A DNA stretch of 64,000 nucleotides from Ohtaekwangia sp. (GCA_021155195.1 JAJNPV010000037.1:372001-436000), one strand, 5' to 3'. Shown: positions 44,376-52,165, numbered from the stretch's first letter. Translations and numbers: made by a program. The notes: generated by a model from the sequence alone, not told the origin.

Positions 44376-45407
44376 TCAATCAAATAGCCCTGGCCGTTTT
44401 GAAGCAGGAGCAACTATTTTTAAATGTTTGTAGGCTTTTTCGGTTGCTTCGCGACCACGGCTTGTACGCTTGATATATCCTTCTTGTATAAGGAACGGTT
44501 CATACACTTCTTCAATCGTTTCTGCTTCATCGCCAACAGCGGTTGCTATTGTGGTAAGACCAACCGGACCGCCTTTAAACTTTTCGATGATCGTGCTTAA
44601 AATACGATTATCCATCTCATCAAGTCCGTTTTCATCTACATCCAACGCTTTAAGCGCCATTTGGGCAATGGCTTTTGTAATTGTTCCATCACCTTTTATT
44701 TGTGCAAAGTCGCGGGTGCGTCTTAATAGATTATTTGCAATCCGTGGCGTGCCACGGCTTCTTCGCGCAATTTCAAAAGCAGCATCTTCAATAATCGGTG
44801 TCTTTAAAATCTCAGCCGACCGATTTACAATTTTTGTGAGCAACTGTGCATCATAATATTCTAATCGTGCATTAATAGCGAAACGTGCGCGAAGTGGAGC
44901 TGTAAGTAAACCTGCACGCGTTGTGGCACCCACCAATGTAAATGGATTGAGTGTAATTTGAACAGATCGTGCATTTGGACCAGAGTCGAGCATGATGTCA
45001 ATCCGATAGTCCTCCATCGCAGAGTAGAGGTACTCTTCTACAATTGGATTAAGGCGATGGATTTCATCAATAAAAAGCACATCATTAGTTTCCAGGTTGG
45101 TGAGTAATCCCGCAAGGTCACTCGGTTTATCTAATACTGGCCCTGATGTAATTTTAATGCGCGACTCTAACTCATTGGCAATAATAAATGAGAGAGTAGT
45201 TTTACCTAACCCTGGAGGGCCGTGAAGAAGTACATGGTCCAGTGCTTCCGCCCGTTGCTTGGCGGCCTGCACAAACACTTTAATATTATCTACAATCTTT
45301 TGTTGTCCGGTAAAATCGCTAAACGTTAAGGGGCGCAAGGCTTTCTCAATTTCCTTTTCCGCTGCACTTAGCCCATCAGTTTCTCCTTTTAAATAATCTT
45401 CGCGCAT
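44376..45407 (-). CDS. ruvB: Holliday junction branch-migration helicase RuvB
   Basis: AAA+ motor of RuvAB. 343 aa: Walker A GPPGLGKTT, Walker B LFIDEIHRL, sensor/arginine-finger block GATTRAGLLTAPLRARF, and the C-terminal winged helix (QEGYIKRTSRGREATEKAY). Standard length and start. The stop lies in the gap that holds repeat copy C. Confidence 0.96.
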   Translation of the reverse strand: MREDYLKGETDGLSAAEKEIEKALRPLTFSDFTGQQKIVDNIKVFVQAAKQRAEALDHVLLHGPPGLGKTTLSFIIANELESRIKITSGPVLDKPSDLAGLLTNLETNDVLFIDEIHRLNPIVEEYLYSAMEDYRIDIMLDSGPNARSVQITLNPFTLVGATTRAGLLTAPLRARFAINARLEYYDAQLLTKIVNRSAEILKTPIIEDAAFEIARRSRGTPRIANNLLRRTRDFAQIKGDGTITKAIAQMALKALDVDENGLDEMDNRILSTIIEKFKGGPVGLTTIATAVGDEAETIEEVYEPFLIQEGYIKRTSRGREATEKAYKHLKIVAPASKRPGLFD

Positions 45408-45500
45408 AGTTTTTATGAGATCGGAAAGTTAAGCAAATAAACCGCTAAAACAGTTTACAGTGCACGTTAGGAGCTTAACTTGCACCCCAATTATTGTAAC

Positions 45501-46529
45501 ATGAATAATCGATTGAAAAACGCGTTGTATTCGGTGTTGGTTCTTGCAGCCATGTGGGCGGTATGGAAATGGCGGAGTTCTGAAGATAAAACTCCTATAA
45601 AGATTGAAGGTGAAACGATGGCCACCAGTTATCACATCACCTACTTCGATTCAAAACATAGAAATTTCAAACCATCGATTGATTCAATTCTTGATTTAGT
45701 AAATCAATCTATTAACAATTATAATCCAACATCTGAAGTTTCGCTTTTTAATAAGTCAAATGCGGGATTCAAATTCAAGTTGCCTTATCTATTGCCACCG
45801 GTAAAAGTTGCAAGCAAAGTTTTCTCCGATTCGCAAGGTGCGTTTGACCCCACCGTGATGCCATTGGTAAACCTGTGGGGATTTGGTTCTCAAAAAGTAA
45901 ACAGACCTGATAGTTCAAAAATAGATTCCATTAGAAATTTTATTGGCTTCGAAAAAATTCAGTTTAACCAGGACAGTGTTTGGAAGCTTGATTCACGATC
46001 GCAATTAGATTTTGGAGGAATTGGTCAGGGCTATGGTGCTGATGTTATTACAGATTTTTTAAAGAGTAAGGGAATTAAAAATATGCTGGTTGAGTTAGGG
46101 GGAGAAGGCATGGCAATTGGAATAAATCTTCAATCTGGTAAACCGTGGGAGTTGGGCATTCTCGATCCAAACTCTACAGAAAGAGAACAAACCTTTAAGG
46201 CGTATGTTTCTTTATCCAATCGGTCGTTTACAACCTCTGGAAATTATTTTAACTATCGCGAAGTGGAGGGTAAAAAATATTCACACACTATTGATCCAAA
46301 TACCGGTTATCCAGCTATGCGCGAAATTTTAAGTGCTTCTGTTTTTGCCGATGATTGCACAACTGCCGATGCCTGGGGAACGGCTATTATGTCGATGGGC
46401 CATGTAAAGGCAATTGAACTGCTTAAGAAACATCCTGAACTTGATGTTTTTTTGATTTATTCTACTGAGAATGGGATGGCAACCTTTGCTACTGAGAAAA
46501 TAAACAAAAGTCTGACAATTAATCCTTGA
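45501..46529 (+). CDS. apbE: FAD:protein FMN transferase ApbE
   Basis: Attaches FMN to Thr/Ser of target proteins such as Nqr/Rnf subunits. 342 aa: N-terminal anchor (about 6-22, no lipobox Cys), then GETMATSYHITYFD, GAFDPTVMPLVNLWGFG, FGGIGQGYGADVI and YSHTIDPNTGYPA. Start ATG 45501; the frame also opens at TTG 45480. No Nqr genes nearby. Confidence 0.92.
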   Translation: MNNRLKNALYSVLVLAAMWAVWKWRSSEDKTPIKIEGETMATSYHITYFDSKHRNFKPSIDSILDLVNQSINNYNPTSEVSLFNKSNAGFKFKLPYLLPPVKVASKVFSDSQGAFDPTVMPLVNLWGFGSQKVNRPDSSKIDSIRNFIGFEKIQFNQDSVWKLDSRSQLDFGGIGQGYGADVITDFLKSKGIKNMLVELGGEGMAIGINLQSGKPWELGILDPNSTEREQTFKAYVSLSNRSFTTSGNYFNYREVEGKKYSHTIDPNTGYPAMREILSASVFADDCTTADAWGTAIMSMGHVKAIELLKKHPELDVFLIYSTENGMATFATEKINKSLTINP

Positions 46530-46559
46530 AAGAATTCATCTAACAGTCGAGTAAGATTT

Positions 46560-47321
46560 ATGATCATAAAACTAATCGTGCTCTTTTTTACTCCGCTTGT
46601 CGCGGGTCTCTTGGTCTACTTAGTGCCTTCGGCCAAGGAGAGTAACTTCAAATTGTTGTTGGTCTTTGCCGGCTCATTTCTTTTTGCCATTACGGTTACA
46701 CATATCTTACCTGAACTCTATCAGCAAAATCAAGGAGTAGCATTTATAGGATTATTCGTGTTGGCGGGATTCTTCCTGCAACAACTTTTAGAATATTTTA
46801 CCTCGGGGATTGAGCATGGGCACATTCACACGCATGATTATCACGATCATAGTCATCACTCTCACCATCATCATACGGTATCGGCTTTAGTGTTATTAGT
46901 TGCTTTGTGTGTGCATGCTTTTTTGGAAGGCAGCATGCTGGCAAAACCGACTGCTATGAGTTTTGGACAAGACACTGATTCTGTGCTTCTCGGTATTGCA
47001 TTACACCGCGCTCCGGCAGCATTTGCATTAATGACTGTGCTCGCATCTCAACTTCATTCAAAGAAAAGAGCGCTGCCTCATTTGTTCACATTTTCCTTAG
47101 CGGCACCCGTTGGGTTATTAATAAGTTCATATTTCATAGAAAGTGAAGTTTTATCCGACACCGGATTAATTTATTTATATGCACTTGTCAGTGGAAATTT
47201 TTTGCATATCTCTACTACCATTGTGTTTGAGAGCAGTCCTGAGCATCGTTTCAACGCAAAAAAACTTGCGGTTGCAATTACGGGTGCATTAGTGGCAGTT
47301 GCTTCGGAGTTCATAATCTAG
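46560..47321 (+). CDS. ZIP-family metal transporter
   Basis: A 253-aa inner-membrane divalent metal importer (zinc or iron) with eight membrane helices. The cytoplasmic loop between helices 3 and 4 is histidine-rich (HGHIHTHDYHDHSHHSHHHH, about 84-103), and metal-site helices carry VCVHAFLEGSML and GIALHRAPAAFAL. Follows apbE by 30 bases. Confidence 0.9.
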   Translation: MIIKLIVLFFTPLVAGLLVYLVPSAKESNFKLLLVFAGSFLFAITVTHILPELYQQNQGVAFIGLFVLAGFFLQQLLEYFTSGIEHGHIHTHDYHDHSHHSHHHHTVSALVLLVALCVHAFLEGSMLAKPTAMSFGQDTDSVLLGIALHRAPAAFALMTVLASQLHSKKRALPHLFTFSLAAPVGLLISSYFIESEVLSDTGLIYLYALVSGNFLHISTTIVFESSPEHRFNAKKLAVAITGALVAVASEFII

Positions 47322-47395
47322 CCTTTGGTATAACACATCTTTGAAATATCGATTAAGAAATCGATTTTAGAGGTTCGTTCCACCTCAGATTTCAA

Positions 47396-49288
47396 ATGAA
47401 AAAAATTGCAAGCCAATCCGACTACCTACAAGCTTATAAAAATAGTATTGAGCAACCCGAAAAATTTTGGGTCGAAGTAGCCGAGGATTTTGTGTGGAAG
47501 AAAAAATGGGATTCAGTTCTTGAATGGGATTTTCACAAACCAGAAGTAAAATGGTTTATCGGTGGCAAGTTGAACATCACAGAAAATTGTATTGATCGTC
47601 ACCTGGCGGATAAAGCCAATCAAACTGCCATTATTTGGGAACCGAACGATCCGCAAAAGAAAGCACAACATATTACGTATCAGCAATTGCATGATGAAGT
47701 ATGCAGGGTCGCGAACATGCTCAAGAACAATGGAATAAAGAAGGGTGATCGGGTGTGTATCTATTTACCAATGATTCCCGAAGCAGCGTATGCAATGTTA
47801 GCATGCGCCAGAATTGGAGCTGTTCACTCTGTAGTGTTTGCGGGATTTTCATCAGGCTCATTGGTTGATCGCATTAATGATGCGGGCTGCAAAGTTGTTC
47901 TTACCAGTGATGGCTCATCGCGAGGGGAAAAGAAAATTGATTTAAAACCAATTGTAGATGAAGCACTTCAGAAATGTCCGGGTGTAGAAAAAACAATTGT
48001 TTTAAAATACACAAATAGTAAAGTTTCGATGCAAGCAGGTCGTGATGTTTGGTGGCACGATGAAATTAAAAACGCAAAGCCTACCTGCGAACCTGAAATT
48101 ATGGATGCAGAGGATTTGCTTTTTATACTCTATACATCAGGCTCAACGGGCAAGCCAAAAGGCATGGTGCATACCTGCGGAGGGTATATGGTTTATTCAA
48201 CCTATACGTTTCAAACTGTATTTCAATATCAACAGGGGCAAGTTTATTGGTGCACTGCCGATATAGGTTGGATCACAGGACACTCCTATATCGTGTATGG
48301 ACCATTAGCTGCAGGCGCAACTACCTTAATGTTTGAAGGAATTCCTTCATGGCCGGACATGGGTAGATTCTGGCAAGTGATTGAAAAACACAAGGTGAAT
48401 ATTTTTTATACAGCACCAACTGCTATTCGCTCATTAGAAAAAGCACCGTTAAGTTTTGTGCATCAATCCGATCTGCATTCATTAAAAGTATTAGGTTCAG
48501 TGGGCGAACCGATCAACGAAGAGGCGTGGCATTGGTATTATGAACACATTGGTCGCAGTCAATGCCCGATTGTAGATACCTGGTGGCAAACTGAAACTGG
48601 TGGAATTATGATTTCACCCATTGCAAACGTAACTAAGTTAAAAGCTGCTTTTGCAACGTTGCCGTTACCGGGAGTTCAACCTGCTGTGATGGATGAAAAA
48701 GGAAATGAGGTACTGCCAAATGGCGTAGAAGGAAGATTAACAATAAAATTTCCGTGGCCATCGATGGCTCGGACAATCTATGGCGATCATCAACGGTTTA
48801 AGGAAACTTATTTCTCCACGTTTCCAGGAAAATACTTTACCGGGGATGGTTGCAAGCGCGATGATGAAGGCTTTTATCGGATCACCGGAAGGGTAGATGA
48901 TATTATTATTGTATCCGGGCATAACATGGGCACAGCCGAAATTGAAAGTGCTATTGATGAGCACGCAGCAGTTTGCGAAACTGCCGTTGTGGGCTATCCA
49001 CATGATGTGAAAGGGCAAGGAGTGTATGCTTATGTGATTTGTTATGAGCCACCAACCGATGAGGAGAAACTTCGTGCGGAAATTCGTGAATTGGTTTCTA
49101 AAATTATTGGCCCAATCGCCAAGCCGGATAAAATTCAATTTGTGAGTGGATTGCCTAAAACGCGTTCTGGAAAAATTATGCGAAGGATATTGCGCAAAGT
49201 TGCAGAAGGCGAAATGAATAACTTAGGCGATACCTCTACATTAACAGATCCGGCAGTAGTGGATGAGATTAAAAACGGAGCGCTTTGA
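47396..49288 (+). CDS. acsA: Acetate--CoA ligase (acetyl-CoA synthetase)
   Basis: Makes acetyl-CoA from acetate via acetyl-AMP. 630 aa, ANL superfamily: P-loop YTSGSTGKPKGMVH, active-site WCTADIGWITGHSYIVYGPL, WWQTETGG, hinge GRVDDIIIVSGHNMGTAE, and the C-terminal catalytic/acetylation Lys in KTRSGKIMRRILRK. All residues typical of AcsA. Single gene. Confidence 0.96.
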   Translation: MKKIASQSDYLQAYKNSIEQPEKFWVEVAEDFVWKKKWDSVLEWDFHKPEVKWFIGGKLNITENCIDRHLADKANQTAIIWEPNDPQKKAQHITYQQLHDEVCRVANMLKNNGIKKGDRVCIYLPMIPEAAYAMLACARIGAVHSVVFAGFSSGSLVDRINDAGCKVVLTSDGSSRGEKKIDLKPIVDEALQKCPGVEKTIVLKYTNSKVSMQAGRDVWWHDEIKNAKPTCEPEIMDAEDLLFILYTSGSTGKPKGMVHTCGGYMVYSTYTFQTVFQYQQGQVYWCTADIGWITGHSYIVYGPLAAGATTLMFEGIPSWPDMGRFWQVIEKHKVNIFYTAPTAIRSLEKAPLSFVHQSDLHSLKVLGSVGEPINEEAWHWYYEHIGRSQCPIVDTWWQTETGGIMISPIANVTKLKAAFATLPLPGVQPAVMDEKGNEVLPNGVEGRLTIKFPWPSMARTIYGDHQRFKETYFSTFPGKYFTGDGCKRDDEGFYRITGRVDDIIIVSGHNMGTAEIESAIDEHAAVCETAVVGYPHDVKGQGVYAYVICYEPPTDEEKLRAEIRELVSKIIGPIAKPDKIQFVSGLPKTRSGKIMRRILRKVAEGEMNNLGDTSTLTDPAVVDEIKNGAL

Positions 49289-49347
49289 TAGGCGCTTTCA
49301 TTTAGAAATTGAGTTCCCTATTTTTACCTTTTTAAAAGAAATAAATT

Positions 49348-49701
49348 ATGGCAATGGAAATTAGTGGAACAGTGGTAAGTCTTTTACCGATGCAATCCGG
49401 GCAAGGTAAAAACGGAGTTTGGAAGAAGCAGGAGTTTATTATGGAAACCCCGGGTCAATACCCAAAGAAAGTATGTCTTTCTTTATGGGGCGAAAAAGTT
49501 GATGAAATCAAAATTGCTGTTGGAGAGGCGATAACCGCATCAGTCAATATAGAAAGTCGAGAATACAATGGCCGTTGGTATACAGACGTGCGCGCATGGA
49601 AAATTGGCAAACAAACTGGAGGAGCTGATCGCAATGTGCCACCACCTGCCGATGAAACGTTTATGCCCGACACAGATGCGAGTGATGACTTGCCATTTTA
49701 A
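49348..49701 (+). CDS. DUF3127 protein with SSB-like C-terminal tip
   Basis: A 117-aa protein of DUF3127, a Bacteroidota family with an OB-like beta core (MEISGTVVSLLPMQSGQG.., EFIMETPG.., YPKKVCLSLWG). After a flexible linker it ends in DTDASDDLPF, the acidic tip with terminal Pro-Phe used by single-strand DNA-binding protein to recruit replication and repair proteins. This is inference: it suggests a nucleic-acid-binding role. Followed at once by a strong terminator. Confidence 0.85.
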   Translation: MAMEISGTVVSLLPMQSGQGKNGVWKKQEFIMETPGQYPKKVCLSLWGEKVDEIKIAVGEAITASVNIESREYNGRWYTDVRAWKIGKQTGGADRNVPPPADETFMPDTDASDDLPF

Positions 49702-49717
49702 GTGATTGACCTTAAAT

Positions 49718-49758
49718 GAAAATGCCTTCGATAATTTTAAACTATCGAAGGCATTTTC
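49718..49758. terminator. Bidirectional Rho-independent terminator
   Basis: A 16-bp perfect stem: GAAAATGCCTTCGATA (49718-49733) with TATCGAAGGCATTTTC (49743-49758), 9-base loop, followed by TTTTTC on the plus strand; A-rich on the other side also gives a T-run on the minus strand. It ends the DUF3127 gene and the minus-strand tRNA/nuclease unit. Confidence 0.9.
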
Positions 49759-49763
49759 TTTTT

Positions 49764-49827
49764 CTGTGCCCAGAACTGGACCTGCCTACCGGCAGGCAGG
49801 TTCGAACCAGCACACCTTGCGGCACTA
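49764..49827 (-). pseudogene. 3' part of a broken tRNA-Leu(GAG), with palindrome in T-loop
   Basis: Without the 20 bases at 49781-49800 this is a 44-base exact copy of 50082-50125, that is, the intact tRNA from the 3' strand of the anticodon stem through the T-arm and acceptor 3' strand. It begins exactly at TAG(TGCCGCA), which also forms the stop codon of the GIY-YIG gene. The insertion falls in the T-loop after TTCGAA. Confidence 0.9.
49781..49800. repeat. 20-base palindromic repeat in the broken tRNA T-loop
   Basis: CCTGCCTACCGGCAGGCAGG: stem CCTGCCT/AGGCAGG around ACCGGC. It is absent from the intact tRNA at the same position. A 19-base variant occurs at 50270-50288. This is a small dispersed palindromic element of the kind that yields RQAG-type insertions when translated. 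Confidence 0.85.
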
Positions 49828-50079
49828 TTCAATTTTTGGAACCAGCAATGTTTTTAAAAATTCTTTTCCAAAGCCTGACTTTAAAAACTTTTCTCTGGCT
49901 CTTGCCTCCAGTCTTGTTGGCAGTTCCTCAAGCAATATTAGTTCGAACGGACAGTAAGGCCTAGTCGTCTTATTTTTACCGGAATTATGCTCAAGAAATC
50001 TTCGGTCAAAATTATTTGAAAGACCAACGTAAATGTAATTACGGTTTACACTTTTAATAGCGTAAACAAAGAACATCAT
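49825..50079 (-). CDS. Small GIY-YIG nuclease-domain protein
   Basis: An 84-aa single-domain GIY-YIG protein (UvrC N-terminal/UPF0213-like). The motif appears as FVYAIKS and YIYVGLSNN, followed by the Arg/His of FDRRFLEHN and the catalytic Glu in LEARAREKFLKSG; all key residues are intact. Start ATG 50079 lies five bases after the end of the intact tRNA gene, and the stop TAG is the first three bases of the broken tRNA 3' part. Family members include homing-type nucleases and uncharacterised proteins. The placement suggests it moves with the tRNA. Confidence 0.88.
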   Translation of the reverse strand: MMFFVYAIKSVNRNYIYVGLSNNFDRRFLEHNSGKNKTTRPYCPFELILLEELPTRLEARAREKFLKSGFGKEFLKTLLVPKIE

Positions 50080-50232
50080 AACTGTGCCCAGAACTGGATT
50101 CGAACCAGCACACCTTGCGGCACTACCCCCTCAAAGTAGCGTGTCTACCAATTTCACCACCTGGGCTAGACAATAAATTTCATCTTAACGATGAAGCATT
50201 TCAAAACAAAGAACAGCTAAACTACAAATTTC
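49828..50232 (-). mobile_element. Candidate tRNA-plus-GIY-YIG cassette inserted in a tRNA-Leu gene
   Basis: Between 10-base direct repeats TGCGGCACTA (plus strand, 49818-49827 and 50233-50242) lie 405 bases holding a 66-base leader, intact tRNA-Leu(GAG) and the GIY-YIG gene. The outer flanks are the 3' and 5' parts of a second tRNA-Leu(GAG). Joining them across one repeat copy and removing the two palindromes rebuilds a tRNA identical to the intact one. Origin by insertion is inference; duplication followed by rearrangement is the main alternative. Confidence 0.6.
50085..50166 (-). tRNA. tRNA-Leu (anticodon GAG)
   Basis: Folds as a class II tRNA: acceptor GCCCAGG/TCTGGGC with one G-U, D-loop AAATTGGTAGA, anticodon arm CTACT-TTGAGGG-GGTAG with anticodon GAG, a variable arm TGCC-GCAA-GGTG, T-arm with TTCGAAT, discriminator A. 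CCA is not encoded. It reads CUC/CUU codons. The GIY-YIG gene starts five bases downstream. Confidence 0.95.
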
Positions 50233-50302
50233 TGCGGCACTACCCCCTCAAAGTAGCGTGTCTACCAATCCTGCCTACCGCAGGCAGGTTCACCACCTGG
50301 GC
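50233..50302 (-). pseudogene. 5' part of a broken tRNA-Leu(GAG), with palindrome in D-loop
   Basis: Without the 19 bases at 50270-50288 it is a 51-base exact copy of the intact tRNA 5' part (50116-50166), from the first acceptor base to TAGTGCCGCA, where identity stops. It keeps the GAG anticodon arm but lacks the T-arm and acceptor 3' strand. The palindrome lies in the D-loop after GGTGAA. Confidence 0.9.
50270..50288. repeat. 19-base palindromic repeat in the broken tRNA D-loop
   Basis: CCTGCCTACCGCAGGCAGG, the same element as 49781-49800 with one base fewer, in the same orientation and again followed by TTC on the plus strand. Confidence 0.85.
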
Positions 50303-50378
50303 AACAATAACTCGGGTTTTTAAATCGAGTGAGGGACGCAAAAGTATAAAGGTTTTAAAACTTTACCAATGTACTTCA

Positions 50379-50828
50379 TTAAGCAGCTGCAGTCTTTTTT
50401 TTCGGGATTTTTTGTTGCAGATACTGAACAAGCCGAGCGTACTCCGTGTGCTCTTTGTGTCCAATGCTAATTCTCTTTTTATTGTCCATTAAAATTTCAA
50501 GTTGTTTGTAAACCGAGTTCTTACCCGTTTTGATAATATTTTCGCGCCACGCAACTATAGATTGTAAAGGATATTTTTCAGTTTGCATTAAAACCGGATA
50601 ACTGATATCAATAGAGTTATTGCCAGCGCGAATTATCTTGAACCTGATAAAAATTTTGAACAAAACGAATAAACCAATGGGTAATAGCGCGGTAGCTATC
50701 ACATAGTTATACCAGGCGGCAGTATCATTCATGATAGAGACAACATTCATTGCAAACACAACAGCTGTGATGGCGAGAAACAGCGAAAAGGAAATGAGTG
50801 TTTTAAGTTGAGGTTTAGAAACAACCAA
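50379..50828 (-). CDS. Hypothetical membrane protein with PH-like cytoplasmic part
   Basis: A 149-aa protein with two adjoining membrane helices (about 12-30 and 40-60) and a basic C-terminal domain (ISYPVLMQTEKYPLQSI..., RISIGHKEHTEYARLVQYL) that resembles small bacterial PH-like domains. It ends in a Lys/Ala tail. Function unknown. Between it and the broken tRNA piece (50303-50378) nothing is recognised. Confidence 0.65.
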   Translation of the reverse strand: MVVSKPQLKTLISFSLFLAITAVVFAMNVVSIMNDTAAWYNYVIATALLPIGLFVLFKIFIRFKIIRAGNNSIDISYPVLMQTEKYPLQSIVAWRENIIKTGKNSVYKQLEILMDNKKRISIGHKEHTEYARLVQYLQQKIPKKKTAAA

Positions 50829-50929
50829 TTTTAATTGAGTTTAGGTAAAAGATTTTTTTGGGATCGGTTTTGGATTCAATATTCGGCACAAAATTATTAT
50901 TATTCATAAAAAGTATAACTTGAACCATT

Positions 50930-51364
50930 ATGCTGTCAAAGAAATGCAAATATGCGATTCACGCGTTAATCTACCTGGCCGAACGATATCAGCAAGGGCC
51001 TGTTCACATTCAGGAGATAGCCGATCGCCAACATATCCCAAAGAAATTTCTGGAGGCAATTTTACTGGAACTTAGAAATGCTCAAGTACTCCACAGCAAA
51101 AAAGGTAAAGGGGGAGGGTATTATTTATACAAAAAGCCTGAAGACGTAAACCTGATGGAAATAATAAGGCTAATGGATGGCGCAATAGCTATGTTGCCAT
51201 GTGTTTCCCTAAATTATTATGAACCTTGTGAGGAGTGTAAGGACGAAAAAACTTGTGGCATCCGCGATAGTTTTGTTGGTGTAAGGGACGAAACCCTGCG
51301 AATTTTATCAGAAAGCACGCTTGCTAAGATTGTTCACCGCGAGAAAATTCTAGGGGAATCCTAA
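50930..51364 (+). CDS. Rrf2-family transcriptional regulator
   Basis: A 144-aa winged-helix regulator (KCKYAIHALIYLAERY, IAD...IPKKFLEAILLELRNAQVL, KKGKGGGYYL). Four cysteines (LPCVSLNYYEPCEECKDEKTC) in the IscR-like region could bind an Fe-S cluster or sense thiol stress. It lies directly upstream of a peroxiredoxin gene, with a palindrome in the gap, so control of that gene is likely. Confidence 0.9.
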   Translation: MLSKKCKYAIHALIYLAERYQQGPVHIQEIADRQHIPKKFLEAILLELRNAQVLHSKKGKGGGYYLYKKPEDVNLMEIIRLMDGAIAMLPCVSLNYYEPCEECKDEKTCGIRDSFVGVRDETLRILSESTLAKIVHREKILGES

Positions 51365-51384
51365 ACTTGAAGTATTAGTATATA

Positions 51385-51410
51385 AATTCTATAGAATTAT
51401 AGTACATTTG
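51385..51410 (+). promoter_or_regulatory. Peroxiredoxin promoter with operator-like palindrome
   Basis: A perfect 14-base palindrome AATTCTATAGAATT (51385-51398) followed five bases later by the -7 element TACATTTG (51403-51410), 26 bases before the peroxiredoxin ATG. The palindrome lies in the -33/-7 spacer, a position suited to repression, probably by the Rrf2 protein encoded upstream. Confidence 0.6.
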
Positions 51411-51435
51411 ATTTTTAAATTTAAATCAGATTATT

Positions 51436-52071
51436 ATGTCAATTCGTTTAGGAGATATTGCCCCAGATTTCACTGCAGAGACTTCTGAGGGTTCAATCAA
51501 ATTTCATGAGTGGTTAGGTTCTAGCTGGGGTGTACTTTTTTCTCATCCTGCTGATTTTACACCGGTTTGTACTACGGAATTAGGGGCAGTGGCAAAGCTT
51601 CGCGCGGAGTTTGATAAACGAAATGTAAAAGTGGTGGCATTGAGTGCCGATCCGCTTGAGTCGCATACAAAATGGATTGGCGATATTAATGAAACTCAAA
51701 AGACCGAAGTCAATTTTCCATTGATTGCTGACCCAGAGTTTAAAGTTGCTAACCTGTATGATATGATTCATCCTCAAGTAAGTGATAAGTTTACAGTTCG
51801 CTCAGTATTTGTTATCGGGCCGGATAAAAAAGTAAAACTTACCATTACCTATCCTGCTTCTACAGGTCGTAATTTTGATGAGATCATTCGGGTAATCGAT
51901 AGCCTGCAATTGACTGCTGGCTATAGTGTTGCAACACCCGCTAACTGGAAACACGGTGAAGATGTAATTATTACTGCTGCTGTTAAGGATGAGGACATTG
52001 CTGGTAAATTCCCGAAAGGCCATACACGTATTAAACCCTACTTGCGTACCACACCTCAGCCCAACCTTTGA
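51436..52071 (+). CDS. 1-Cys peroxiredoxin (Prx6/AhpC-TSA family)
   Basis: Reduces peroxides in the cytoplasm. 211 aa with the peroxidatic site ADFTPVCTTELG; this is the only cysteine in the protein, so it is a 1-Cys enzyme needing an outside thiol. The C-terminal extension (PANWKHGEDVIITAAVKDED) is typical of the Prx6 group. A terminator follows. Confidence 0.95.
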   Translation: MSIRLGDIAPDFTAETSEGSIKFHEWLGSSWGVLFSHPADFTPVCTTELGAVAKLRAEFDKRNVKVVALSADPLESHTKWIGDINETQKTEVNFPLIADPEFKVANLYDMIHPQVSDKFTVRSVFVIGPDKKVKLTITYPASTGRNFDEIIRVIDSLQLTAGYSVATPANWKHGEDVIITAAVKDEDIAGKFPKGHTRIKPYLRTTPQPNL

Positions 52072-52094
52072 TTAAGCAAATATTAAATTATAAT

Positions 52095-52121
52095 GAAGGC
52101 TCCACTCGGAGCCTTCTCTTT
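52095..52121 (+). terminator. Rho-independent terminator of the peroxiredoxin gene
   Basis: GAAGGCTCC-ACTC-GGAGCCTTC (52095-52116), a perfect 9-bp stem, then TCTTTTT. Confidence 0.9.
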
Positions 52122-52165
52122 TTGAGCTAAATTTGCCGACCGGAATAAAACCGAGTTTCAAACTT

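Noticed and set aside
49764..49827. A second tRNA gene.
   Set aside because: It lacks the acceptor 5' strand, D-arm and anticodon and is interrupted in the T-loop; it is a displaced fragment.
49706..49964. Two plus-strand frames across the broken tRNA 3' part, containing TGRQV/RQAG-like segments.
   Set aside because: They run antisense through the GIY-YIG gene and tRNA sequence; the protein-like words come from translating the palindrome.
50115..50492. A 125-codon plus-strand frame starting in the tRNA.
   Set aside because: It covers the antisense of the tRNA, its broken copy and the neighbouring membrane-protein gene, and its repeated peptide is the repeated tRNA sequence.
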